Of a stretch of 64,000 nucleotides of DNA, positions 1 to 17,323 are shown piece by piece. A program made the position numbers and the translations under genes. The stretch's first letter is position 1. Every line of letters starts with the position of its first letter. The notes under the pieces were generated by a model. The model saw nothing but the letters and a program-made list of their open reading frames with translations. It ran no database searches and was not told the DNA's origin. Origin of the DNA: Chrysomallon squamiferum (taxonomy: Eukaryota; Mollusca; Gastropoda; Neomphalida; Peltospiridae); assembly GCA_012295275.1 (NCBI GenBank), contig CM022667.1, positions 8,575,038-8,639,037 on the forward strand, in the 5' to 3' direction.

Positions 1-50
<50 letters not shown>

Positions 51-65
51 GGAGAGGGAGAGAGA
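1..65. repeat. (AG)n microsatellite
   Basis: Nearly pure AG dinucleotide run with a few GGG interruptions at its right end. It starts at the window edge, so its true length is unknown. It lies in the intron before the first visible CD109-like exon. Confidence 0.95.
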
Positions 66-331
66 AAGACTTGTTTATTTTATTTTTAGGTCTTTAATTA
101 TATTATATATACACTTTTTTTTTTTTTTCTTTTTTTTTTGACACTTCGCAGTGTATTTTGATGATTTTATTTTATAATACTAAAGTTGTTTTTTTTATGT
201 CGTTTTATATATATATATATTTTTTTTCATGTCTATTCTTGTTGATTAAGTTTATATATTTAATGTTACACACACACACATACACATAATGTAATATCAT
301 AATTGTAAGCATTTTTTAAACTTTGTTTTAG

Positions 332-527
332 ATGTGCTAAGGGTGTTGGCATGACAACGCTGGAGGTCAAACAGCCCACAGCTTTTCACATTGCCAATGA
401 GGAGCAGCTGCGAAGAAATGAGAACATCAAGAAAGTTGAAGTGAAGGACAGCACCATTGTTCTGTACATGGACGAGGTAAACACACTGAAACAACTCAGT
501 GTTTATTCTGTGGATGCCCATATTAGT

Positions 528-565
<38 letters not shown>

Positions 566-602
566 TTTGTGTTTTAATGTGTGTGTTTATTGTGTGTGTT
601 GG

Positions 603-648
<46 letters not shown>

Positions 649-1657
649 TGTGTGTGTGCTTCTGTATGTATCTGTACCTGTGAGTGTGTGCACCATTAGA
701 TGAAAAAATTACTCGGCATTAAACACAATTGTAGACAAACTATTACTGTGTAGTTTTATAGAGCTGCTGTGTGGTTATGTACATTAACAGTCACATGAAA
801 CTTTATTTAACATTTTTAAATGTTTTTATTTCGCAGCCTGCTGTTGAGTTCTGTCCAGAAATTCATCTGATCAGATCTCAGATTGTGCTCAATGTGCAGC
901 CCACAGCCATGAAACTGAGCGCTTACTACAAACCAGGTTCGACTTGTTTAGTACTTGTTCATGTTTTAACAAAACAGTTTGTCATGACTAGCAGCTGCCC
1001 TCAATAAGTGTAACAGAAAATAATAAAAGGATTGAATATTAACAGAATTTTGCTATAGAAACTGAAACTGCTGGAATAGGAGGAAAAATAGGCTCAGTCT
1101 TTGAAGTAAATTGTTAATACTAGTTAGGCGATTTCGGTCTATATAAATGAATTATAAAACAAGTAAAATAAAAAAGGCTCAGTCCTTGTAACATATTTTG
1201 CAGTTAAGTATATTGATATTTACAAAGAATGTAACTTTTGGGTATGAAAGGTCAGAAGAGGTCTTCCTCATACATTTTGCCGTTCCAACTAGAGGCTCCC
1301 AAAATAGTGGATATGTTTTCCTGTTTATGGTGAGGTTTGTGTTAACTTGCGCTGCTTCTCATTGAAATATCATCAACAGCAGATTTTTATTTTCCATATC
1401 CCTAAACTTACATATTAAAATGTATTAGACTTCTGTGTACAGATTATTCTGCTTTGGCCATTTCAGCTGTTGTTGAAGATGCTATGTATGAACTGCCGAT
1501 GGCGCTGCAGGCAAGAAACGTCTGCGACGTGTGTGAACGAGATGAATGTCCGCAGGGATGCAAGAAGCCGACTGGAGCCGTGACAGCCGTCAGACTCGAT
1601 GCGCTCGTCCTCGCTGGCTGCATCTGTGTCCTCATCAGCATGTTCTTCTCCATCTGA
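332..1657 (+). CDS. CD109 / alpha-2-macroglobulin family protein, C-terminal exons (partial)
   Basis: Three exons are visible: 332-476, 837-936 and 1443-1657 (stop TGA). All have AG/GT borders and phases that join (2, 0, 1, stop). The 5' part of the gene lies left of the window. The first two exons read as the macroglobulin receptor-binding domain: a CAKGVGMTTLEV start, then an acidic/basic stretch ending in VLYMDE, then a piece ending SAYYKP. CD109, A2M and thioester proteins share this terminal domain. The last exon adds a Cys-rich patch (CDVCERDECPQGC) and ends in a hydrophobic tail (LDALVLAGCICVLISMFFSI) directly before the stop. That is the form of a GPI-anchor signal, and CD109 is GPI-anchored, so CD109 is preferred over a secreted A2M. 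The role would be a cell-surface protease-binding or signalling regulator. Family call by remembered similarity only; the thioester region cannot be seen. Confidence 0.7.
529..658. repeat. (GT)n microsatellite
   Basis: Interrupted GT run inside the intron between the first two visible CD109-like exons. It produces artefact Val/Cys open frames on the plus strand. Confidence 0.95.
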
Positions 1658-1662
1658 CTTCA

Positions 1663-2000
1663 TCACTCAACACCACTGTGATCAGATCTCATCACAACAC
1701 CACTGTGATCAGATCTCAACACAACATGATTGTGTTGTGATTTAACACAGTGATTGTGATTAGATCTGAACACATCGTGATTGTGTTGTGATTTAACACA
1801 GTGATTGTGATTAGATCTCAACACATCATTATTGTGATTAGATCTCAACACATTGTTATTGTGATCAGATCTAAACACATCAATTTTGTTGTGATTTAAC
1901 ACAGTGATTTTAATCATATCTTAACATAGTGACTATGACAAGGTTTTAACACATAGTGACAGTGATTAGATTTAATACAAAGTGATTTTTAATCTTATCT
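1663..2000. repeat. Degenerate tandem repeat in the CD109-like 3' UTR
   Basis: Imperfect repeats of about 20-30 bases built on GTGATTAGATCTCAACACA, beginning a few bases after the CD109-like stop codon. Copies differ by substitutions and small indels. The array probably lies in the 3' UTR. It gives an artefact Asn/His-rich frame on the minus strand. Confidence 0.8.
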
Positions 2001-2955
2001 TTTCACACCCACAGAGACTGTCAAAGCGTCTTACATCATGAAACTGTCGTACATATTCTTATTTTCTCATAGGGTAATTTCGTACATTTGCTTAGACCCC
2101 ACAACAGAAAGTAAATTTTATATATACACACTGAACAAGTTAAATAACCCACATTTTGAAGTATATTTTCTGTATATGGAGCTCTTCAACAAAGTCTGGA
2201 CAATTTCCCTACGTTTGACAGAAGTTTGAATTCGCTGTCATTGTGTTAAATTTGCATTTTGGAACGGAACAGTTTTAAAAATTTGTTTGGACCTTAACAT
2301 ATATTGTCCTAAAATTATTTCAGATTTTAAAATGATGAGTCTTCAGCCTGGAAACAGACTGTCGTCAGTTTGTATTTTTATACTAAATATTTGTTACTCT
2401 TTTGAAATATATATTTATTTACAAATTATTATTTTTTTAAATCTAAGTTAATGTTTACCAAGAACTGCTAAATACTTAAAAGGCTGCAATACTTTTACTG
2501 TTTTAAATTTTACTGTTGATTTTTTTTTTTTTTTTTAATTATACATAATGTTGTATCTGGTTGTAGCAATATGGTGCAGAAATATTTGTAAATATTTCTT
2601 TGTATTAATGTTTTTAAAAATATATATAATGCTTCTTCTGTAATATTGCTTCTGGTATTTTATAATAATTGCTGAAAAAAACTTTCATTGATATTATGTT
2701 TTGTTATTATTTATTATTATTATTTTTTTAATACTGGTATTTATTATTATTATTACTATTCTGATTATTAAATATATTATAAATAATAGTGATGAAAATA
2801 CATTGTTTTTTTTTTATCTAAACCTAGAAACATTTAATATTAAATTTCATATTTTCTAACCTTTCAAGAATAATAATAATAATTAACAAATAACCTTCCA
2901 GTTTTATCAGGTGGAATGTTTTTAAATCAAAATTCTGTAATCTTTTGATATTTCT

Positions 2956-3050
<95 letters not shown>

Positions 3051-5214
3051 TAACAAAAATATCAGGTTGCATTTTCATTAAAACATTCCAAATTATTTGT
3101 GCCTTTGTAACATGTTGTCGTTGTTGTTTACTCCAGGTTCAGATGCAGAACTCAGTGTGGGCTTACTTACTGTCGATTCTGCTTATGGCTGACATCATAG
3201 GGCAGTTATTGAGGAATTATTATTATTTTAATTTTTTTTTTAATTTGACTAAGCCAGTTAATTCAGATCAATGAGGTATCAGAATTAGAGAGAGATCAAC
3301 ATGTAAAAAATAAAGTTTAGTTAATTTTCAGTTCTGTGATTTATCATCATGAAAGTTATCTCCCTTAGAATTAATGGTTTCTTTTTATTTCAGAATTATT
3401 TTTTTTTAATTAATAACAATAATTTTTTTTTTTTTTTTTTTTTTTAATTTTTTTTATTTATTTTTTTTTTTTTTTTATTTCAGAATTAATTTTTTAAATT
3501 AGTTTTTGTTTTATTAATATCATTATTATTATTGTATTGTTATTGTTACATGTTTTTTTTTTATATATTTCTAATACTGAGAAGTTTATTTTTACTTAGA
3601 TTTTAACCTGCAGGGCAGCAACATGACATTGTTTTAGTTCTGTTTAAAATATTTCTACTTCTCACATTCCTCTTTGATATCACCTTACAGGTAATAATGC
3701 AATTTATTACAATTTTTTTACATTCATATACAAACATACACACTAAACATTATTTATGAACAAGTTATTATTATTTTTTTTAAATGTTTATTTTAATTAT
3801 GGATTAGTTTTTTGTTTATCTTTTTTCTTTCTCTAGACATTTATGTTTTATTTATATATATTTATATATTCTTATTGGATTATTCATAATAATTTTATTT
3901 ATATATTTTTCTTTATCTTATTTATAATTATTAATATTATTTTCTCTCTCTGTTCCTTCTTTTTCGTGAAAATAAATATGATTAATCTTTTTCTTTCTTT
4001 CATTTTTTTTTAAATAATCAAATTTGTACAAAAATTATTTTTGCTTATCAAGTTGATATATTTAATTTAACAGTTAAATTACAGTAAATAAAACCATTAC
4101 TCTCAGGATTTTTAATTGTGATCCTTATTTTAAATTATTTTATCTAACAAGTATGTATGTTTTGAACCATGTAACAAAAATACCTGTGTCTTAATCATCA
4201 AATATATAATGATAGCAGAAAATATCTTTGTGCCTTTTTTGTGATTCTTTTTGTAACAAATAAATATTGTACTAAGGCTGTATTTCCATGAGTTCTATTT
4301 TATTCTATTTTTATTTTGTTTTATTTTATTTTTTATTACCTTATTTTTAATTATTATTATTATTATTATTTTATTATTATTTATTTATTTATTTATTTAT
4401 TGTCATTAATAAGCACATACTAAGAAAATTAAATATCGTTTGTAACAGAACCACTCATTGTTCGAATTACAATAAACCTAGAAAACAAAAAAACAAAATG
4501 TATATAACAATTCGACCACTTAGTTACAAAATGAAACTGAAAGGATTATTTACTTCTGAAAATATCTACAAAATAAAATGTTGAACTTACTGAAATATTC
4601 TACTTTTAAAATCCAAACCATTAATAATTTGTCTTTCCTTAAATGCAGTTGTCATTGTAGTTGCTAAGCGAGGTGAGTTAATTGTCGACGTCATATATAT
4701 TCCACGTAGAACCTAAAACTAATGAAATCTACCTCACCAAAATGAACATTCACTGTCACTTGATTATGGTTAATTAACTGAAATACATTTTTATGATTAA
4801 AGTTAAATATATAGTCTATGAAAAAAATGCTTGGAGTTTTTGCGGTGAACTCTCATCCATGTGATAATGCTTATTTCATTTGTTTTCAAACGAGCAGTAA
4901 CAATAATAATAAAAATAATAATAATTCCAAAAATAGAATTGTTGAAAATAATACAATCAAACAGTATAACAATCCAGCAGTAACATCATCATTTTATCTG
5001 AATAGAAATGTAAAAAGTTTGTTATAAATTTGGGATAAGATAATTATGCATAATTTATCCACTCTTTAATATAAAATCACAGAAAGTGTAATATATCAAA
5101 ATATTCTTTTGTCTTTTTATGATTCTTTTTTAAACTATGAATCACTTCTCACATTCTAATTTATTGATTTTAAAAATATGACAGTTATAACATTCTGTAC
5201 TGATAAAAAGAAGA
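2001..5214. other. AT-rich convergent intergenic / 3' UTR region
   Basis: No supported gene. It lies between the 3' ends of the CD109-like gene (plus) and the DHRS4-like gene (minus), so both 3' UTRs probably extend into it. It contains T-tracts near 3423-3480, an (AAT)n run that changes to (GAT)n at about 2958-3050, and an ATTT run near 4375-4400. A mollusc-type GTTATCTCCCTT motif is at 3355. Several AATAAA hexamers occur, but none can be assigned with confidence. Confidence 0.6.
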
Positions 5215-9655
<4,441 letters not shown>

Positions 9656-10401
9656 TTTGCAATCGCACAAAACTAAAGAAAACAAAAATATGTAAATAAA
9701 GATAAATAATATTATATTAATCGAGAAATGCAATACAGTAACAATTAATATTTGTTAATTAGTTTAAAAATAAATAAATAAAAAATAAATACAAATTACA
9801 TTTCTATCGTGTTTTCCAATACAACAAACCTCTTTCTAAATGAACCTGACCTAATTTCCGATGCCATGGCCTGAAACGTTTGGCTTTGAAAGATTAACAG
9901 GCTTGGTTATAAACGATAATATATTTTTATTGGTAGAAAAAAGAAACTTATTTAGTGCATGATTTGCAACTGTTAGCATCTCATTATTCTTGTAAACACC
10001 TACATCTTTATAAATTCATTAAGACAGTCCCTGAGTCCAAAAGTCCTAAACCTTTTAAACTCTGGTAGGAATCCCGGATTTGTATTTATAGACAATATCT
10101 GCAACGCCAAATTTCATTGGATAAAATATTCTAATGCAGACAATAGCATTCAAAATATTTCGGTATATTTCGTAAAATCATGAAATATTGCTAACAAATC
10201 GAAGTACACATACATTTATTTTTATAAACAGATTACTTAATTAATTCTAAATGATACTATATATTAACAATAACACGTGCAAGAAATAACAGTCGTTTTA
10301 ATTCGTCAAAAAATGTTGTTATTGTTGCTAAATTATTAGTTCTATGAATCAAACTACTTTCGAAATAAAGTCACATTGGAGTTCAACGTTTGTAAAATAA
10401 A
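9656..10401. promoter_or_regulatory. Shared DHRS4 / deoxynucleoside kinase upstream region
   Basis: 746 bases separate the two chosen start codons, which are divergent, so this is the likely bidirectional promoter and 5' UTR region. A possible 3' splice site (TTTAG) lies upstream of the DHRS4 start on the minus strand, so a non-coding first exon could exist near 9850. No TATA box stands out. Placement depends on the first kinase exon at 10402 being correct. Confidence 0.5.
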
Positions 10402-10548
10402 ATGTCAGATATTGTGAAATATTTTACGAAACAGGGTGAGAGACATTTTTTGTTTTGTTTTACTTTTTGAGTTTTTTTCTTTCTTTCTTTTTTTTTTTTT
10501 TTTTTTTTGCACACTCGCACACATACATATATAACATTCCCCAAAAAG

Positions 10549-10606
<58 letters not shown>

Positions 10607-11437
10607 TATATACATGTATACATCTTAGTTGGGTTTTGGGGTGGGTTTTTTTTTTTTTTTTTGCCAACTAACCCTCTAACGTTATTCTTATTTCATTATG
10701 CAAGTTACTTCCGCCAATAATGGTGGCGTTCCCCAGTTCTGAATTCCTGAATGTGTCATGTCATTTGTCAAAATGATTATCATTTAATGAGGATTGTTTT
10801 CTTTTTCTTTCGTTAAAAACACACACACACACGCGCGCGCGCGCGCACGCACACACACAAACACACACACACACACAATTTGAAATTATTCTAAATTGAA
10901 TTAACTCCCTTGAACTGAATGTTACGATAATATTCGATGTTAACCGAACCTTACATCTTAGGAGAGGGAGACATTTATTTATGGTAAAGTGGAAAACACC
11001 ATTTATGTCAAATTGATTTTTATTGGACTATGCAAATAGAAAGAAGCATGGATGCCAATTCTTAGTTTTTCCGCGAAGGATAAATAAACACCTACATATG
11101 AAATTAAACCGCGTGTTGTTCCGCTCAAAGCTGAAAAACCTTTGGGGTCTGATGATGTCAAAGGATGTTTTGCCGAAGCAAAAAGGCGTTTTCAGCCAAC
11201 AAAATGGAATAACATCACTAGCGAGTATGCGTTTTGCATTAACACTTTCTTTTTTTTTTTTTTTTTTTTTATATCTATTGTTAATCAGTATATTACGTAA
11301 TACTTACCATTTACATTAAATGAAACTTTAAAGTTTATACTGTTTGGTTTTTGAGGTTTAAATGAAAGTGATTGATAAAATTAAACTATAATTCCCTTTA
11401 TTTAATTATTTATTTTTAACAGAAATTGAAAATGAAA

Positions 11438-11474
<37 letters not shown>

Positions 11475-11710
11475 TTATTATTTTTTATGCATGCGTGCAG
11501 ATATTTATGTATTTAAGGATAATTGAAATGTATGTATGAGTATAATGTGAAAATAATAATAAATAAATAAATAAAAAAGATTAATGTAAAGGAATAGCAG
11601 TCCCAGAATTTAAATTCCATTATTGCGAACACAATTATGTATACGGAACTGTTTTAAAATTTTATTTATTTGATTTTTAAAACATCATCATTATTATTAG
11701 TAGTAGTAGT

Positions 11711-11752
<42 letters not shown>

Positions 11753-12674
11753 AGGTGATTTAGCTACAGTGCCAGATGGAAAGAGGCGCCAAAAATGCAC
11801 GGTGAGTTTTACTGTAATTTTGCAGCGAAGGACAACTTCGTCTAAAAATATACAATTCCAGTAAGCGTGACAATGGCTGGCTACAGTTGACAGCATGTTT
11901 GGATATCATGACCTAAAACGACCTTAGTCAAAGTCAAACATGTTTTAAGTGCATGTATATTAATAAATATCTGTATACACACATTTCAAGTACATAAGTA
12001 CACAATCATGGTTGTCTTGGTAGTCAAGTGGTATCATTGTCTGCCTTCACAGTTTGGTAAATTGCAATATGTTCAGACTTGTTTGTGACGTCATGACCAG
12101 TGTCAGTTTGTTCCTGAATATTGTTTAAGCAGTCTATTTAGGACAACAAAAAATTAATGTCTAAATACACCTACAAATTGTTGTTGTTACCATCATAATC
12201 ATCATTTTTGTTATTGTTGTTATTATTATCATTCTTCTTCTTCTTCTTCTTCTTCTTCTTATTATTATTAGATATGAATAATAATTTGCACTGTAATATA
12301 TATATTTTTTTTTAAATTAGGAAATGCCTGTAAATAAAAGATTAATTAATAAAATATAACAAATTTCAGATTTGTGTGGAAGGAAATATTGGAAGTGGCA
12401 AAACCTCACTGTTAAGTTACTTCAAAGGGAATTCACAAATTGAGGTAATTTATTATCTAAAACAAGCACTACATGTGATCTGAAGAGGTCTACTTTGAAA
12501 ATGAAGAAATCCAGCATCATATATGAGAAGAGAGAGAGAGAGAGAGAGAGAGAGGTTGTGTGTGTCTTGAGTTAATTGTTTCCTATTCTTGTTTTGTCAA
12601 CTTCAGTTGGCACAAACATTTTTTAGTTTTGTTATTAAAAATTTCTCAACTATTAATAATGTGTAAAAAAAAAA

Positions 12675-12717
<43 letters not shown>

Positions 12718-15700
12718 ATAATGTCTTTGCATGAGAAAATGAGATAAGAATTGACTTTATGCATCAAAAATTTAATATGATATTTTGGATTTCAAGTTTT
12801 TGTAGACATACAGGTAGATACAAGATTGCAAAATAATTTACCATCTCGGTGTAGCTGAAATTTTGACCATGTTCAGATTTTATTAGTCCTCTGGTGTTTA
12901 TTATGATTCAGTGTAAATACATATTTTGTGTTTTCTTTTATCTTTGAAAATAACATTAAATTTTATTGTAGGTAGTCGATGAACCAGTGAATCTGTGGAG
13001 AAATATCCCAGGATGCAATGGCCAGGCCCACAATGCACTGGTAAGAATCTTGTGTTGAAATATTTATAACAACCAGTCTAGTTTCTAATTAGCCAATTTG
13101 TGTAGTTAATGAATTTGACAGCAGTAGTAAATGATCTAGCAAGTACAGTGGTACTTTGATTTAACATTTACTCTTTATCTAGGTAGAAGTAATTTTTGTT
13201 TTATTAACAAATAACATTTTATTATTAGAATGTTCGTCAGTTTCTCTTTTTTCAGACTGTTGTTACATTTTCAGTTTGTTTTTTTTTTATGTCAAAACAT
13301 GTCACCATTTAAACAATATTTATCCCAATGTTGTTCAGCAGCTCTGAACAAATTCCTAATATAAATATTCTGCAGCTCATTAAAGCTGTCATATGTCAAG
13401 ATTTTATGCTGACAAAAGTTGAAAGATTCTAACCTAACTACGCCATGCTTAAAACAAACAGACCCACAAGTCATGTGACACTGATTCGTTATAGATGTCG
13501 CCACTGTCAAAACATTTACACTGCTGATACTGTTAAAGTCTAAATAGTAACAAAGCTGAAACTGCTGCCAAGGAATTTAGCTTTTCACCTGCCAGCTGAT
13601 TAATTACTGCATCAGGCTGTTAATGATGTTGTTACAGATTTTACAACAGTTAAATGAATTCTTCTCTAAGTACACACAGCAGTAAATCAAATCATATTAC
13701 ACTAAGGTTGCATTTTATAATTTTTATGTTCCTTTTAATGTTCATTTTAAAATTAAATATTATAATAATGATGATTTTGAAATTTTTGCCAAAACATCAA
13801 AGACTTTAAAAAAACTTCTCTGTTGCTTGATTAAATAAAACAGTTTGATACCAAAAAAAAAAATCTGTATCATTTAACTTTCTGATCTTGCAGATTAATT
13901 TAGAATAAATATCCAATACAGCGGTGTTTTTTTATTTAAATGTTTACCCTCCTATCTGGACTTTATAAATCTATTAACAATATTCCAATGTGACGGGGGT
14001 GGGTAATAATAATAATATGGACTTTTTATTGATTTTAAAATCAGATAAAATTATTCACTTGTTTTGATGAAATAAACATGCATTTTTTTAAGAGACTGGA
14101 ATGTAATGTACCACACACGCACGCACTAATGCACGCACACACACACACACACACAATAATGTAATATGGAAAAAATCATGTTTTAATGTAATTTTCAGGA
14201 TTTGCTGTACCGAGACCCCATCAGATGGGGTCTGACGTTTCAGACGTATGTTCAGCTGACCATGTTAGACATTCACACTCGACTGCACATTCAGCCTATT
14301 CGTATGATGGAGAGATCACTTTTTAGTGCGCGGTACTGCTTTGTAGAAAACCTCTACAGAAAGTTAGTAATTCCTTCTTCTTCTCATCTTTTTACTTTTT
14401 TTTTTTTTTGCACATTAATTTCTCTTGTCATCTTACATGATAAATAAATCCATCATTAAATAAGAATCATTGTTTACTCCAATTTTTTTTTTTTTTTTTT
14501 TTACTAATGTATTATTTAATTGCTATTCTTTTTTTAATTGATTTTTCTAAAATTCTGGAAATGTCATTTCCAATCTTTTTATTTAATATATAGATACACA
14601 CACAGAGACACAATTATTTCAAGAATAAAATTTGTATATTTTTAGTATTTTGATAATATTTCATGTCTTTTATTTTTGTATTATTTTATTGTTTCTATTA
14701 ATTAAAATAATATTTTCCATTTACTATTATTATTTTTTAATATGTTTTAAAATTTATATTTTGTATTTATTTTTATTATTATCATCTTCATCATTATTAT
14801 TAAATATGTGTTTTTTTCAGTATTATTTATGTTTTTTTTTTTAAATTTATTTATTTATTTTTCAGTGTAAAAATTCCAGAAATTGAGTACTGTGTTTTAG
14901 ATCGGTGGTTTCAGTGGATTTTGAAAACACAAAATATTAACATTGACCTAATAGGTAAGATTTTGGGACATGATGGAAATGTTTGGAATTTTTACTATGG
15001 AAATCTGTGTTACCAGTAACAATATGGTTGAACTGTTTACTAGTTAAATCTTTGGTCCAAATAACCACACATTTGAAATCCTTATTACCAATAAACTCAT
15101 GTGTGAACTGTTTACTAGTGAAATTTTCATTACCAGTAACCACACAGGTTAAATTGTTTAATTAGGAAACCATTGTTATTAGTAACTTCAAGGATAAATT
15201 GTTTACCAACAAATCTTGGTTTGCCATTAATCACACAGGTCAAATGGTTAATAGGTGTGATAAATGTATCTAATTTTTACTAATGCACTCTTTTAGTCAG
15301 ATGAATTAATTACTTATTTTATAATAACAACTGTTTATGTTATTCCTAAATAATACAATGAGAAGAAACTCAGGATGTGTGAGTGACTCTTAGCAAAATG
15401 TATTGTATATAAACACCTTCCCACAGAGACAAATATACAACATGTTTACTGTACGAATGTATTTGGAATGGGAAATGAGTGCTCCTATCATATCATATCT
15501 AAATGAGGAAAAATATTTTATTAATCGTGGGGGCAAAAAAAAAAAAAAAAACTTGTTATTTTGTTACTTAAATGTTTTATAGTCCGAATTTCTTTAAATA
15601 TCTTTAACATTTCTGTGTTTATTCCAGTTTACTTGCAGACAGACGCAGAAGTTGTCAATGAACGAATCAAGAGACGTCACAGGACAGAAGAAGCAGGAAT

Positions 15701-17323
15701 ACCACTGGTGAGTTTTCTTTTAGTCTGACTGACAGACTGACAGACTGACTGAAGACAGTTAACGTGCTAAATCAAGCAAGCTGCCATGAAGCAGTCCTTG
15801 AAAGATGGGGCAACATTTTCTGACATACCTGTGACAAGTGAAGCATGGAACTACTAAATAAACTTCAAAGTTACTGACTTTATTATTTTTTTTTTTTAAT
15901 GATTAATTAGCGTAATTTTTGGTTATTCTTTAATTAAAATTTAAAAAAATAATAATTAAAAAAAAATACATACAAAAGCTGTCATGTTCATTTGTCATTT
16001 TTTTTTTTTTTTTTTTATTTATCACTTTAATAAAACCTGTTTCATTTTTTTTTTTTAATATATTGGGTTGGCAACTAAATTCCTGCCATTTTAAAAACAC
16101 AATAGATTTAAACAAAACGGCGGGAACTTAGTTGCCAACCCAATATTTTTTAAAAATAATTTCTATATTAAATGTCTCTTCGTGTTGCCACAAAAAATAC
16201 CTAATATCATTTACATTTTATTCTGAGCTGTTCGTTTTGGGGGTTGGGTTTTTTTTTTACGAGATCTATCCATAATAATCTAATTGTATCTCATAAATTT
16301 CAGTCTCTTTAATTCACTGATAACAGACATTATGAGTGTGCTTTAACTAGATTTTAGGTAAGTTTATCATCGTAATCATCTTGATCATCTGCCTTGTTAT
16401 CAGAATCATCTATGAAGATGTTGCAGAATGATAAGAAACTTAGTTCAAGTTTAATATTTTTCCAGGAATATCTGCAAACTCTGCACACTCTGCACGAAGA
16501 CTGGCTGATACACAAGAAATTTCCTTGTCCATCTCCTGTCCTTGTAAGAAACCTTTTGTTGCAATTCTTTTTATCCATCTTCTGTGTAGTCTGATTAAAA
16601 TCTGGGTTTTTCTCTTAAAATCTCAGAGAATCGTTAATAACTGTCTATTCTCAGTTTGGCTGTGACCATTATAAATGAGTTAGGCAGTTTGTAAAAGCAC
16701 AAGAGGCAGGAACTGCAAATATTACATCAGTAAAGTTGATGTTGATGCTTAATATTTAAAGGAAATGCCTAAACAACTATAAAATGACCCAAAGCTCTGT
16801 CAGTAGAAACGGAATAGTTCTCTTTCATTGCACCAAATTTTAGATAAGGGAGGTAATTACAATCATGAATTTAAACAATTTTTCATTCCAAAATTTAAAA
16901 TGTGAGGTTAGGTGAAAATTTGCCAGAATCTTAATCATGAATTTTTATCCATTTATAATGTTTGTTTTTCTTTTAAATGTGATTAAGATAGTATGAAGTG
17001 TTTGTGTATTTATAATTTGAAAACAAAATACAAAATACAAAATGTGAATTATATATATATATACGTATATGTAACAGGTTTTTTTTATTTTCAAAAGTTT
17101 TAATTTTCATGTAATTGTGAATTTTAAAACTTACTAAAAACTGACTTTTTTTTTTAAAGCAACCAAAGCCATTTCATTATTTAACTAATACGTTTTTTTA
17201 TGGGTTATTTATTTATTTATTTATTTATTTTAGGTTGTTGATGGAAACAGCAGTCTTGAAGATATGGTTTGTCACTATGAAGATCTTGAACAAAAAATAT
17301 TTCAAGCAAAATCATACATTTAA
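10402..17323 (+). CDS. TK2: Deoxynucleoside kinase, TK2/dNK type
   Basis: Nine exons: 10402-10435, 11755-11801, 12370-12444, 12972-13040, 14199-14362, 14866-14954, 15628-15707, 16466-16543, 17234-17323. Phases join throughout to 241 residues. Visible motifs are the P-loop GNIGSGKT (residues 32-39), the EP of [11 protein letters not shown], the [14 protein letters not shown] substrate helix, and the ERS motif followed by [13 protein letters not shown] (113-115 onward). Next come VYLQTDAEV and the LID-type arginines ([11 protein letters not shown]), then [10 protein letters not shown]. These match mitochondrial TK2 and insect dNK, which phosphorylate deoxynucleosides in the salvage pathway. The first exon (11 codons) is the least certain: it has a good donor (CAGG|GTGAGA) and the correct phase but no homology. 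No clear mitochondrial presequence is seen. Pieces of this gene recur in the CYLD locus. Confidence 0.92.
10490..10605. repeat. T-tract and (CA)n microsatellite in kinase intron 1
   Basis: A poly-T block at 10490-10508 followed by a CA run to about 10602. A second T-tract lies at 10647-10662. Confidence 0.95.
10706..10735. promoter_or_regulatory. ETS-like and YY1-like motif cluster
   Basis: ACTTCCG at 10707-10713 (CGGAAGT on the minus strand, an ETS core) lies beside CCAATAATGGTGGCG, which contains CCAAT and resembles a YY1 site. Such clusters are typical of housekeeping promoters, so a kinase transcription start could lie here instead of upstream of 10402. A weak alternative first exon (ATG at 10730, phase-1 GT a few codons later) was noted. 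Inference from motifs only. Confidence 0.35.
10818..10878. repeat. (CA)n(CG)n(CA)n alternating purine-pyrimidine tract
   Basis: An ACAC run, then about seven CG dinucleotides, then ACAC again, about 60 bases in kinase intron 1. This is the most CpG-dense spot outside exons. Confidence 0.95.
12232..12266. repeat. (CTT)n/(ATT)n microsatellite in kinase intron 2
   Basis: CTT triplets followed by ATT triplets. The corresponding intronic stretch is altered in the copies carried by the CYLD locus. Confidence 0.9.
12674..12716. repeat. A-rich tract
   Basis: Nearly pure poly-A run of about 40 bases in kinase intron 3, with no recognisable retroposon body attached. Confidence 0.95.
14990..15255. repeat. 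Degenerate ~45-bp tandem repeat in kinase intron 6
   Basis: About six diverged units sharing ACTGTTTACTAGTRAAAT and TACCAGTAACCACACA, directly after the sixth kinase exon. The units have many substitutions, so the array is old. Confidence 0.75.
16061..16145. mobile_element. Mariner-like miniature inverted-repeat element (MITE)
   Basis: TA target duplications flank an 81-bp element (16063-16143) with inverted ends. The left end starts TTGGGTTGGCAACTAA and the right end is its near-complement GTTGCCAACCCAA. Similarity continues inward (TTCCTGCCATTTT against AAACGGCGGGAA). This end sequence is like that of mariner transposons of the mellifera-type group. There is no transposase; it is a short non-autonomous copy in kinase intron 7. 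Confidence 0.8.

Noticed and set aside
2824-3078. Minus-strand frame with poly-His and poly-Tyr
   Set aside because: Artefact of the (AAT)n/(GAT)n microsatellite; no splice sites or homology.
11023-11319. 98-codon frame in kinase intron 1
   Set aside because: It ends in a T-tract and its copies in the CYLD locus are frameshifted, so there is no sign of protein constraint.
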